Shown here piece by piece: positions 27,471 through 35,554 of a stretch of DNA of 36,767 nucleotides. Position numbers and translations under genes: made by a program. The DNA is from a bacterium (lineage in GTDB: Bacteria > Patescibacteriota > Minisyncoccia > Phycocordibacterales > UBA2100). How positions within the stretch are numbered: position 1 is the first letter of the stretch; every line of letters begins with the position of its first letter. The stretch lies in the NCBI GenBank assembly GCA_021781955.1, contig JAJXVV010000008.1, positions 1 to 36,767 on the forward strand, read 5' to 3'. Below the pieces are notes generated by a model, which saw nothing but the letters and a program-made list of their open reading frames with translations, was not told the DNA's origin and did no database searches.

Positions 27471-28949
27471 ATGCGCATGAAAACGAAACGAAGAACGCGC
27501 GGCAAGAGCGCCGCAGGCAAGAAGCGATCCAAGGTCCACGTGCAGTTCCCGGGCAGATTGCTCATCGTTGGGTTCGGCTCAATCGGCCAAGGCGTGCTGC
27601 CACTCATTTTGCGACACATTGGCATCGACAAGAAAAAGATACGCATTATCGCGGCTGACGACCTCGGCAAATGGCTCGCCAAGAAAGAAGGCATTCCCTT
27701 CAAAGTACAGCCGCTGACGCGCGACAACTACCAGGCCGTCCTCGACGCCTACTTGAGAGAGGGTGATTTTCTGCTTAATCTCTCCGTTGACGTCTCCTCT
27801 ATCTCGCTGATGGAGTACTGCAATGAACGCAACATTCTCTACCTCGACACGGTGGTCGAGCCCTGGCTTGGCGGCTACACCGACCCGAGCCTCTCCATCA
27901 CGGAGCGTTCGAATTATGGCCTTCGAGAAACGCTGCTCGCCGCGAAAAAGAAGATGGCGGGCGGCCCCACTGCGGTGTCGACGCACGGCGCGAATCCCGG
28001 CATCGTATCGCACTTCGTAAAACGCGCGCTCATGCAGATCGCGCGCGATACGGGTCACAAAACGAAGAAGCCCGCATCGCGCCACGAATGGGCGGAGCTC
28101 ATGCGCGATCTTGGCGTCAAAGTCGTTCACATCGCGGAATATGACTCTCAGGTGTCGAAGCTGCCGAAAAAGATCGGCTGCTTCGAGAATACGTGGTCCG
28201 TGCCGGGTTTCCACTCTGAAGGCATTTGCCAGCCCTGCGAACTCGGCTGGGGCACCCATGAACGGCATTTCCCCAAGAACGGCCACCGACACCCGCACGG
28301 CTGCGATGCCGCGATCTACCTCGATCAGCCCGGAGCACGCACGCTCGTGCGCACCTGGACGCCGGAGCACGGACCTTTCCTCGGCCGCGTCGTCACTCAC
28401 AACGAATCCGTCTCCATCGCCGATTACTACAGCATCAGCAAAGGCGGCAAAGTATCGTTCCGGCCGACCGTTCACTACGCCTATCGCTCGTGCGACGCGT
28501 CCATTCTCTCGATCGAGGAATGCTTCGGCAACAATTCCGAACTCCAATCCGAGCAACGCGTCCTCATGGACGACATCGTGCACGGCATGGACGAGCTCGG
28601 CGTTCTCTTGATGGGACACAAGAAAGGCATCTACTGGTATGGCTCGCAGCTGACCATGGACGCTACTCGAAAATTGGCACCCTACCAGAACGCGACCGGC
28701 TTGCAGGTGACAGCCGGCGTGCTCGGCGGCATGATCTGGGCGATAGAGAACCCGCGCGCGGGGGTCGTCGAGGCCGATGAGATGGACTACGAACGCGTCA
28801 TGGAGATCATCGAACCGTACCTCGGCAAAATGACCGGCGCGTACAGCGACTGGACCCCGCTCGAAGGTCGCACGGAGGGCGAGAGCATGTTCCCGGTCGA
28901 CCTGGACAAGACCGATCCGTGGCAGTTCAAGAACTTCCTGTTCTCTTGA
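27471..28949 (+). CDS. Homospermidine synthase
   Basis: Rossmann GRLLIVGFGSIGQGVLPLILRHI, THGANPGIVSHFVK, NESVSIADYYSI, YGSQLTMDATRKLAPYQNATGLQVTAGVLGGMIWAIENPRAGVVEADEMDYERV. Confidence 0.92.
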   Translation: MRMKTKRRTRGKSAAGKKRSKVHVQFPGRLLIVGFGSIGQGVLPLILRHIGIDKKKIRIIAADDLGKWLAKKEGIPFKVQPLTRDNYQAVLDAYLREGDFLLNLSVDVSSISLMEYCNERNILYLDTVVEPWLGGYTDPSLSITERSNYGLRETLLAAKKKMAGGPTAVSTHGANPGIVSHFVKRALMQIARDTGHKTKKPASRHEWAELMRDLGVKVVHIAEYDSQVSKLPKKIGCFENTWSVPGFHSEGICQPCELGWGTHERHFPKNGHRHPHGCDAAIYLDQPGARTLVRTWTPEHGPFLGRVVTHNESVSIADYYSISKGGKVSFRPTVHYAYRSCDASILSIEECFGNNSELQSEQRVLMDDIVHGMDELGVLLMGHKKGIYWYGSQLTMDATRKLAPYQNATGLQVTAGVLGGMIWAIENPRAGVVEADEMDYERVMEIIEPYLGKMTGAYSDWTPLEGRTEGESMFPVDLDKTDPWQFKNFLFS

Positions 28950-28965
28950 GCCGACCAGATACCGA

Positions 28966-29006
28966 TCGAACAAGAGGGCGCGCCTAGAGCGCGCCCTCTT
29001 GTTCGA
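28966..29006. terminator. Bidirectional hairpin between convergent homospermidine synthase and MGMT-like genes
   Basis: tcgaacaagagggcgcgc-ctaga-gcgcgccctcttgttcga: 18-bp perfect stem, 5-nt loop; the loop carries the minus-strand stop codon. Confidence 0.8.
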
Positions 29007-29238
29007 GGAGCCGCTTCTTTTTTCGAACGCCACCGCGATTGTAATCCCCCAGCGAACCATCGGACCGAACGACGCGGTGACATGGAACGGTCTCGTCGAA
29101 ATTGGCGCGCATGATGGCGCCGACCGCTCGAGCGCCGCCGGCGTTGCCCGCCCGCGCCGCCACTTCGGCATACGTCATGGTCTTCCCTTTCGGGATTTCC
29201 CGCACGATGTCACGCACTTTGTTCGCAAAGGTCTTCAT
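28984..29238 (-). CDS. Minimal methylated-DNA-protein cysteine methyltransferase-like (MGMT C-terminal domain only)
   Basis: 84 aa: IPKGKTMTYAEVAARAGNAGGARAVGAIMRANFDETVPCHRVVRSDGSLGDYNRG with PCHRV active-site Cys. Confidence 0.93.
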   Translation of the reverse strand: MKTFANKVRDIVREIPKGKTMTYAEVAARAGNAGGARAVGAIMRANFDETVPCHRVVRSDGSLGDYNRGGVRKKKRLLEQEGAL

Positions 29239-30014
29239 TTTGCGCGAACGGCTTTCCCCGCAAAGGACATGAGTTTCTTGCCGACCGTTTCGCGGTACGT
29301 GCAGTAGTCACAGTCGGGCGAAGCGTCCGGCAACGCGCCTTCGTCAAGGCACGTTTTTATTTTGAGCAGGATCGGCTCGACCCAAGAATCGTCGCCGGTA
29401 TGCGGCACGAGCGTTATTTCGAATTCGAGCTTGCCGTCGAACGCTTTCTTGTCCTTTCCGGCGTTCGCGTACACAAAATAGCCGGTGTCAGAAACGCTAA
29501 AGCCGTTGCGTCGGAAGAGCCACTGATACACTTCCATCTGCCGCTTGTAGCCGGCGTGCCAATCTTTGTCGAGCGATTCGATGCGCTCATCTTTGCTCGT
29601 GGATTTGTAGTCGACGATGATGAGCTCGCCGTCCTGCTTGACCCACACATCATCGACCGCGCCGGAAACGGTGAAGCCGGTCGGCTCGTGCCTGTAGTCG
29701 ATGCCTTTGAAATTCTCGCGCCAGATGCCCATCTTCGCGTGCTCGAAGGGCACCGCGTCCACGCCGTATTGCTCCATGAGCGGATGCGCGGTCTTCTCTG
29801 CGCGGTGGATATCGAACTCTTTTTTGAGCAGAGCGTCGACGGCGCTGTTGAGCGCGAAGGGAAAGCCAGGCGGCCGGGCCGTGCCGAGCTTGTTGTCGAT
29901 ATAAAAACAGCGGCGACATTCGACGAAAAGGTCGATCTTGGAGCGCGATAAGCGCCACTTATTGCCGCCGTAATTCCAATCCGGCTTTCTATCAGGTTTG
30001 TAGTATTGGCTCAT
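29235..30014 (-). CDS. PD-(D/E)XK nuclease, Cas4/RecB-like
   Basis: ECRRCFYIDNKLG, GAVDDVW, ELIIVDYKSTSK, GYKRQMEVYQWLFR, CDYCTYR: nuclease core plus four Cys suggestive of an Fe-S cluster; ATGA overlap with the MGMT gene. Confidence 0.83.
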   Translation of the reverse strand: MSQYYKPDRKPDWNYGGNKWRLSRSKIDLFVECRRCFYIDNKLGTARPPGFPFALNSAVDALLKKEFDIHRAEKTAHPLMEQYGVDAVPFEHAKMGIWRENFKGIDYRHEPTGFTVSGAVDDVWVKQDGELIIVDYKSTSKDERIESLDKDWHAGYKRQMEVYQWLFRRNGFSVSDTGYFVYANAGKDKKAFDGKLEFEITLVPHTGDDSWVEPILLKIKTCLDEGALPDASPDCDYCTYRETVGKKLMSFAGKAVRAK

Positions 30015-30051
30015 CGGTCCGAGTATACCACTCGCCAGCGAACTACCTTCG

Positions 30052-30576
30052 CTAGTGCAGCGTGCCGCCTTTATGCGGACCCTCGAGGACGCCAGGTTTG
30101 TCTTCGCCGTCCGCATCACGGAACCAGGATTTGAAGCGGTTCTCCACATACCACATGCCGGTGTACATAATGAGCGTGAGCACGGTCGCGAAGACGGCGA
30201 CCGCATACATGCCGTAGCCCACCGCCATGCCGAGCGCCGTCACGATCCAGAGGCCCGCAGCAGTCGTCACGCCGTGGACGGTGTCGCCGCGGAATATGAT
30301 GAGGCCGGCGCCGATGAAACCAATGCCGGTCGCGACTCCGGAGGCGAGCTGCAGCGTCTGCAACGACGTGATGCCGAGGTAGGCGTTGTTGACGTCGTTC
30401 GAGATGAGGGTGAAGAGGCACGAGCCGAGCGCCACCAAACCGAAGGTGCGCGTGCCTGCGGACTGCCGCGCGACCACTGCGCGTTCGGTACCGATGAGCG
30501 CGCCCAAAACGAGCGCGAGTACGAGCTTGCCGAAGAGGGCGAAGGTCGGATCCATGAATTCCGCCGGCGTGTGCAT
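30052..30576 (-). CDS. MgtC/SapB family membrane protein
   Basis: LALVLGALIGTERAVVARQSAGTRTFGLVALGSCLFTLIS...ATGIGFIGAGLIIFRGDTVHGVTTAAGLWIVTALGMAVGYGMY. Confidence 0.93.
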   Translation of the reverse strand: MHTPAEFMDPTFALFGKLVLALVLGALIGTERAVVARQSAGTRTFGLVALGSCLFTLISNDVNNAYLGITSLQTLQLASGVATGIGFIGAGLIIFRGDTVHGVTTAAGLWIVTALGMAVGYGMYAVAVFATVLTLIMYTGMWYVENRFKSWFRDADGEDKPGVLEGPHKGGTLH

Positions 30577-30595
30577 ACGGCAACTATAGCAGGTG

Positions 30596-31456
30596 CTAGG
30601 CGCCGCACAACCGCTGCGCCTCATCGAGCACATGCGGGATGCGATCCGGTCTTACGCCGTACTCGCGGAGCACGTGCGGAGCCGTGACCGATTTGCAGAG
30701 CACTACCTTTTGGTCGAGGAAGCGATGCTTCTCGCCGTCGCTCAAGGTCGTCAGGCAGGTCAGCGGATGCACCTTCGCCTGTTCGATCATGTGGAAGAGG
30801 CCGCGCTGATGCGGGTAGTCCCAGCTTATGATCGTGAGGCCCGAGCATTGTGCATACCGGATTGCATTTCTCGTGAACTCGGTGTTCGTCACGAGCCAGC
30901 CCTCATCGACGCGCTGCGACTCGAGCGGCGCTCGGCGGAGATCGTCGTAACGCGCCTTCACGTAGAGCGCGTCCTTCACGTCGGTCTTACCCGCGGCGTC
31001 GTTGTGGAATTTCGCCTCGATGCCGACCCGCTTGCCGCGGCGCTCCGCAAGCACGTCCACTTCGTGCGACACGCAGCGGCCGTTCATGGCGACGCCCGTG
31101 CGCGTCGACCAGCCATGTGCGCGCAACACTTCGGCAAGGAACTGCTCGAACGGGAATCCTGATGGTCCGAGGGCGAAGACGGCGCGCTTCACCGAGTAGC
31201 GCGCCGCGACCGGCGGCTGTTCGTGTTTCTTCAAGAGCTCGAACGCCCGGCGATAAATCTCCTCCGTCGTAATGCCGGGACGCAGTTCGCGCATCACGCG
31301 CGCGGTGATGGCCGCCCGCGTTACCGATGTGGCTCCCGCGAGTTCGAGCGAATGCTCGAGCTTGCCCGCGTCGAACGCTTCTTCCTCCCCATCGGCTTTG
31401 CGCACGTACACGTGCCGGAGCGGCGAGACGTTGCGATGAGCTGCGATAGGCGGCAT
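30596..31456 (-). CDS. ATP-cone domain fused to a restriction-endonuclease-like (PD-(D/E)XK) domain
   Basis: ATP-cone VYVRKADGEEEAFDAGKLEHSLELAGA...ITTEEIYRRAFELLKKHEQPPVAARYSVKRAVFALGPSGFPFE, then SHEVDVLAERRGKRVGIEAKFHNDAAGKTDVKDALYVKARYDDL (VD...EAK). Confidence 0.83.
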   Translation of the reverse strand: MPPIAAHRNVSPLRHVYVRKADGEEEAFDAGKLEHSLELAGATSVTRAAITARVMRELRPGITTEEIYRRAFELLKKHEQPPVAARYSVKRAVFALGPSGFPFEQFLAEVLRAHGWSTRTGVAMNGRCVSHEVDVLAERRGKRVGIEAKFHNDAAGKTDVKDALYVKARYDDLRRAPLESQRVDEGWLVTNTEFTRNAIRYAQCSGLTIISWDYPHQRGLFHMIEQAKVHPLTCLTTLSDGEKHRFLDQKVVLCKSVTAPHVLREYGVRPDRIPHVLDEAQRLCGA

Positions 31457-31461
31457 ACGGG

Positions 31462-31869
31462 TTATTTGGTCGGCGGGAGCGGTATGACCGCGATGGGCAG
31501 ATCCTCGCCGTTGTAGGTCGCGACGAACGTGATGCCGACTGCTGCAGCGAAGACGATCGCGTGGAAAGAGCGGGGCGTTGAGACGGAAGGGCACGGCACC
31601 GCCGGATCGGCCCACGTGGTGAATGCGAGGCGGAAGGCCGTCTGAGACAGCTGCTGCGTCGTGACGAAAAGCTGCTCGCACGGACTGTCGACCATGACCA
31701 TGCCGTCGAGCTGGTGAGCGCCGACCGACCACGTATCGCGTATGACGATCGGCTGGTACGCGCCCGCAGATTGTGCGCTCACGATGCCCGCGCCGATAAG
31801 GTACACGACATACCCGATGATGATCGCGGAGATCAGGAACGTGAAAAATCGTAATACGGCCGCACCCAT
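31462..31869 (-). CDS. Hypothetical single-TM secreted/membrane protein
   Basis: N-terminal TM FFTFLISAIIIGYVVYLIGAGIVSA followed by a soluble region; close-coupled between mnmA and the ATP-cone gene. Confidence 0.65.
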   Translation of the reverse strand: MGAAVLRFFTFLISAIIIGYVVYLIGAGIVSAQSAGAYQPIVIRDTWSVGAHQLDGMVMVDSPCEQLFVTTQQLSQTAFRLAFTTWADPAVPCPSVSTPRSFHAIVFAAAVGITFVATYNGEDLPIAVIPLPPTK

Positions 31870-31874
31870 CCGAT

Positions 31875-32990
31875 TTATTGTACCGTGGACATTGGAACAA
31901 GCTTCAAGTCTTGGACCTTCACCTGTGAACTGCGCGTCAGGCTTACGATGCCGCCGCCGAGACATACGTCGCCCTGCGGGGTCGGGCGATAGACGACCAC
32001 GGATTGTCCGGGCGACGCGATGTGCGGCTTCGCGAACGTGACGAGCCATTGCTCTCCCCTGCGCGCGAGGCGTGTGCGGACTGGTTCCTCGTGATAGCGC
32101 GCCTGAACGAGATAGTCCGTCTCGGACTCCGGACCGTGGTGCGTCCACGAAGCGTGCTCCAGCACGACCGAGCCGCGCGCGGCATCGTCGCGTTTCTTCG
32201 AGACGCGGACCGTGTTACTCGGAATATCGATACCGACCACGAAGTACGGCCCTCCGCCCTTGCGGACGGTGAAACCGTGGCGCTGGCCGAGGGTATAGAG
32301 CGGCGCGCCTTCGTGTTCGCCGATGACGCGTCCGCTCTTCTCGACGACGCGGCCGGGCGTGAGCGGTAAATAGCGCGCCAGGAAATCGCGCATCGTCACC
32401 TCCCCGATGAAGCACAGCCCCTGGCTGTCGGGCTTCTGCGCTACCGGCAACTGCAAGCGTTGCGCTTCCTTGCGCACGAGCGCTTTGGGCAGTTCGCCGA
32501 TCGGGAATATCGCGAAGCGCAGGTCTTGTTGCGTCAGCGTGTGCAAGAAATATGACTGATCCTTGGCTCCATCGGTCGCGCGCATGAGCTCGACGTGGCT
32601 CATCTCGCTCTTGATGCGCGCATAATGCCCAGTGGCGACCGCGCTGGCCCCCTGTTTCCGCGCCCACGCGGCGAACGCCCCGAACTTGATCGCTCGATTG
32701 CACAGCACGTCGGGATTCGGCGTCACGCCGCGCGCATAGTCGGCGATCATCGCGTCGACGACCTCTTTTTTATACTGCTCGGAGAGATCTATCTCGCGGA
32801 ACGGTATCTCGAGCGCAGCGCATACGCGCATCGCATCGAGCCGGTCCTCGCGCCACGTGCACTCGATGAACTCCGGCTGCCAGATCTTGATGAAGACGCC
32901 AGTCACCTGACACCCCTGCGCCTTGAGCATCGCCGCAGCAACGGCGCTATCCACGCCGCCCGAGAGACCCACATAAATCGAATGATTCAT
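31875..32990 (-). CDS. mnmA: tRNA-specific 2-thiouridylase MnmA
   Basis: VGLSGGVDSAVAAAML PP-loop, TPNPDVLCNRAIKFGAF, ATGHYARI, SQGLCFIGEV. Confidence 0.96.
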   Translation of the reverse strand: MNHSIYVGLSGGVDSAVAAAMLKAQGCQVTGVFIKIWQPEFIECTWREDRLDAMRVCAALEIPFREIDLSEQYKKEVVDAMIADYARGVTPNPDVLCNRAIKFGAFAAWARKQGASAVATGHYARIKSEMSHVELMRATDGAKDQSYFLHTLTQQDLRFAIFPIGELPKALVRKEAQRLQLPVAQKPDSQGLCFIGEVTMRDFLARYLPLTPGRVVEKSGRVIGEHEGAPLYTLGQRHGFTVRKGGGPYFVVGIDIPSNTVRVSKKRDDAARGSVVLEHASWTHHGPESETDYLVQARYHEEPVRTRLARRGEQWLVTFAKPHIASPGQSVVVYRPTPQGDVCLGGGIVSLTRSSQVKVQDLKLVPMSTVQ

Positions 32991-33008
32991 GCCCTCACTA
33001 TAACAGGG

Positions 33009-34064
33009 TCAGAAGTATTTCGCCTCGTTGGCGAGTTGGCAGGCGTAGGTTTTGCAATAGTGCGTGACGCCTTGGTGGTCGGCTAAAAAGAAGAGGTAGT
33101 CGTTCTGGATCGGGTCGGCAGCGGCTTCGAGCGAATCGAGCGAGGGCGAGCCGATCGGCGTCGGCGGCAAGCCCTTGTTGAGGTAGGTGTTATACGGTGA
33201 TGGCGTCGTGAGATCCTTCATCGTGAGCTGGAACGTTCCTTTGCCGAGCGTGTACGCGAAGGTCGCGTCGACCTGGAGCGGCATGCCGAGCCGCAGCCGA
33301 TGCCAGAGCACGCCGGCGATCATGCGGCGGTCGGTCGTATTGAACGCTTCGCGCTCGAGTATCGAGGCCATGACGACGATATCCGCGAGCGAATGCGTCG
33401 AGCTTGCGATCTGCGGTTCGATGACCGCGATCTTATCGTCGAAATTCTGCCGCATTGCGTCTATCACCATGTTCTCGTTCGCGTTGGGCAAGAAATTGTA
33501 CGTGTCAGGGAAAAGGTATCCTTCCTGCGGGCCCGCCTTGGCCATGAAGTTGCTTACATTAAAGCGCTGGAGCGACCGGCCGAAGATGACGGCCATCTGC
33601 TTGACGGTCGCGCCTTCCGGCACGCGTATCGTTATCGGCTCGAGCCCGAAGCGGCCGACCGCGAGCGCGCGCGCCACCTCGAACGCGTTCAACGGCTCGG
33701 TAAAGAGGTAGTCGCCCGCGTGGACGCTCTTCTGCGCGCCCAAAAGCGTCACGAAGAGCCGCAGCATGAGCGGCGAGCGCACGACCTGCTCTTGCTGCAG
33801 CGTGTCGGCTATCTGCCTAAGCGACTCCCCCGAATCGACCGAGACGAGCGAATCGATAGGAAAAGCGCTCGGCGGCTCGATCATGTTGACGTACACGTAG
33901 CCGAAGAGCGCGCCAAGCACCACGATGATGATGAGCGTGCGACGGTTCGCGTGCGTCTCCCATTCAGCTCGCCAAGAGTCGATGAATCGGTGCTGCCAAT
34001 CGAAAAAGCGCTCTAGGTATTTTTCGACCGCGTTCGGCGTCAGTTTATCGTCCGTCATGAGCAA
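33009..34064 (-). CDS. mltG: Endolytic transglycosylase MltG (YceG-like)
   Basis: Single TM, VPEGATVKQMAVIF, EGYLFPDTYNF, ASILEREA...AGVLWHRLRLGMPLQVDATFAYTLG, YNTYLNKGLPPTPIGSPSLDSLEAA. TTG at 34064 or ATG at 34058. Confidence 0.94.
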   Translation of the reverse strand: MLMTDDKLTPNAVEKYLERFFDWQHRFIDSWRAEWETHANRRTLIIIVVLGALFGYVYVNMIEPPSAFPIDSLVSVDSGESLRQIADTLQQEQVVRSPLMLRLFVTLLGAQKSVHAGDYLFTEPLNAFEVARALAVGRFGLEPITIRVPEGATVKQMAVIFGRSLQRFNVSNFMAKAGPQEGYLFPDTYNFLPNANENMVIDAMRQNFDDKIAVIEPQIASSTHSLADIVVMASILEREAFNTTDRRMIAGVLWHRLRLGMPLQVDATFAYTLGKGTFQLTMKDLTTPSPYNTYLNKGLPPTPIGSPSLDSLEAAADPIQNDYLFFLADHQGVTHYCKTYACQLANEAKYF

Positions 34065-34067
34065 GGA

Positions 34068-35486
34068 TCATTTGGGCAGATTCGGCGGCGGCTCAGACTT
34101 CTTTGCCGGGATACGATCGAGCCCGGGGGAGACGATCGCAGAGGACGGCGGGTGCCAGAGCGTCGCGAGCGTTTCGGTCGACATCATGTTATGCGGGAAT
34201 ATCCACGGCGAGTAGAAGTGGCCTCGGCGTCGGTACGCGTCGAAGAAGCGCCGCTGCATGATGCGCCAACGGATGTCGTGATAATCCTGCCATGGCCAGT
34301 CGAACATGTTGCCCCAGCGGCGCGGGCGCAGCTGGTTGGAGTATTGGGGGTTGCCCATGGGCCGCCAGATCCAGCGGAGCGCCGTGTATCCCGCGCCGGA
34401 GAATTTGTCGGTATCCGAAATGTAGACGCCGCGCATCCCGACGTTGAACGGGTGTTTCGCCATGTGCCGGTCCATCGCTTCGACGAGATCGATATGCCGA
34501 GCTTGTGCGACACGAACGCTCCGGCGCCACCCTTCTCCCTCTTTGTCCTGCGGGCCGGCCGCTTCTTTACGCACGTTGTCGATCTCGCGTTTGAGTGTGT
34601 TGATATACCTGCTTTGGATCGCCCAGAACGGCGCGCCAGGTTTGTGCTCGACGTCCTTGCACATCGTGATGATGATCTGTATCCACATTTGCTCGTCGGG
34701 GCGTAAATTGCTCATGCGTTCGATCACTTGCGCGAGCGGATCGATGCGATACTCCTCTTTCGGATCCTCGTCGAGCTCAAAATCTATGTACGTCTTTATC
34801 GGGTATGCGTCGTTGCGCGGCTCAAAGCGCCAGTCAGTCGGGAAGCATTCGTGTTTCTCGGGATCGAAGCGGAACTTCGTCGCATAATCCTCGACCTCGT
34901 AGATCTCTACTTCAGGGTAATACGCGTAGAGCGCGGATTCTATATTGGGCCGCCACCCGCGCCACGTCCAAATATAAAAGTGCACCGAACCGCCGAACGA
35001 CGCGATCTCGAGCGAGAAGAACGGCGTCACCTGGCCTTGCCAGATGCGGTTAAGGAACGTGGTGGTGCCGGAATCGATCCAAAGCTTCGAGAGCGCGAGC
35101 TCCATAGCGCGCGGCGAGCGGACGAGCTCGCGGGGAAATCGTATCTCGAGCAAGCAGACGTCGCGCGTCGAGAGGTACCGGCCCTGTGCGTACCAGATCC
35201 ACGATTTCCATGCGGCAAAAAGCATGACGACGGGCGCCCAGATCGGGATCGTGCCGAGGAGCCAGCCGAACGCGAAGGTCGGTAAATTGGGTATCTCGAT
35301 CCACAGCACCCCCATCATGCCCCAAAAGAGGATGCTCAGCTGCAGCGCGCGGGAAACGCCGAACAGATTGCCGATGGCCCCATCGATGACATGGTGCAGG
35401 TCGAATTCGAGGAATTCGCCGATCAAGCCGCGAATAATATCGGAGGTTACGATACCCTCTTGCTCATGCTCGCCGATGAACGCCAT
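34068..35486 (-). CDS. Uncharacterised CPR-type membrane protein, possibly related to the N-terminal region of conjugative coupling-type proteins
   Basis: TM region LSILFWGMMGVLWIEIPNLPTFAFGWLLGTIPIWAPVVMLFAA followed by LEIRFPRELVRSPRAMELALSKLWI...; no Walker A seen. Confidence 0.6.
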   Translation of the reverse strand: MAFIGEHEQEGIVTSDIIRGLIGEFLEFDLHHVIDGAIGNLFGVSRALQLSILFWGMMGVLWIEIPNLPTFAFGWLLGTIPIWAPVVMLFAAWKSWIWYAQGRYLSTRDVCLLEIRFPRELVRSPRAMELALSKLWIDSGTTTFLNRIWQGQVTPFFSLEIASFGGSVHFYIWTWRGWRPNIESALYAYYPEVEIYEVEDYATKFRFDPEKHECFPTDWRFEPRNDAYPIKTYIDFELDEDPKEEYRIDPLAQVIERMSNLRPDEQMWIQIIITMCKDVEHKPGAPFWAIQSRYINTLKREIDNVRKEAAGPQDKEGEGWRRSVRVAQARHIDLVEAMDRHMAKHPFNVGMRGVYISDTDKFSGAGYTALRWIWRPMGNPQYSNQLRPRRWGNMFDWPWQDYHDIRWRIMQRRFFDAYRRRGHFYSPWIFPHNMMSTETLATLWHPPSSAIVSPGLDRIPAKKSEPPPNLPK

Positions 35487-35505
35487 GGCGAAAGTATATC
35501 ATTGA

Positions 35506-35530
35506 GCGCGGCCGCCGAAGGCGGCCGCGC
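35506..35530. terminator. Very GC-rich hairpin between the sigma4-HARE gene and the 34068-35486 gene
   Basis: gcgcggccgcc-gaa-ggcggccgcgc; on the minus strand the apex reads C(TTCG)G (UUCG tetraloop); no U-tract follows. Confidence 0.6.
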
Positions 35531-35554
35531 CTATCGACGCACAAAAGACGCGAA

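Noticed and set aside
29235-30014. Calling the nuclease a true Cas4
   Set aside because: No cas genes or repeats in the window; stand-alone Cas4/RecB-like nucleases are common, so only the superfamily is supported.
34064-34068. mltG and the 34068 gene as a single fused protein
   Set aside because: Separate stop and start codons in different frames; simply close-packed genes.
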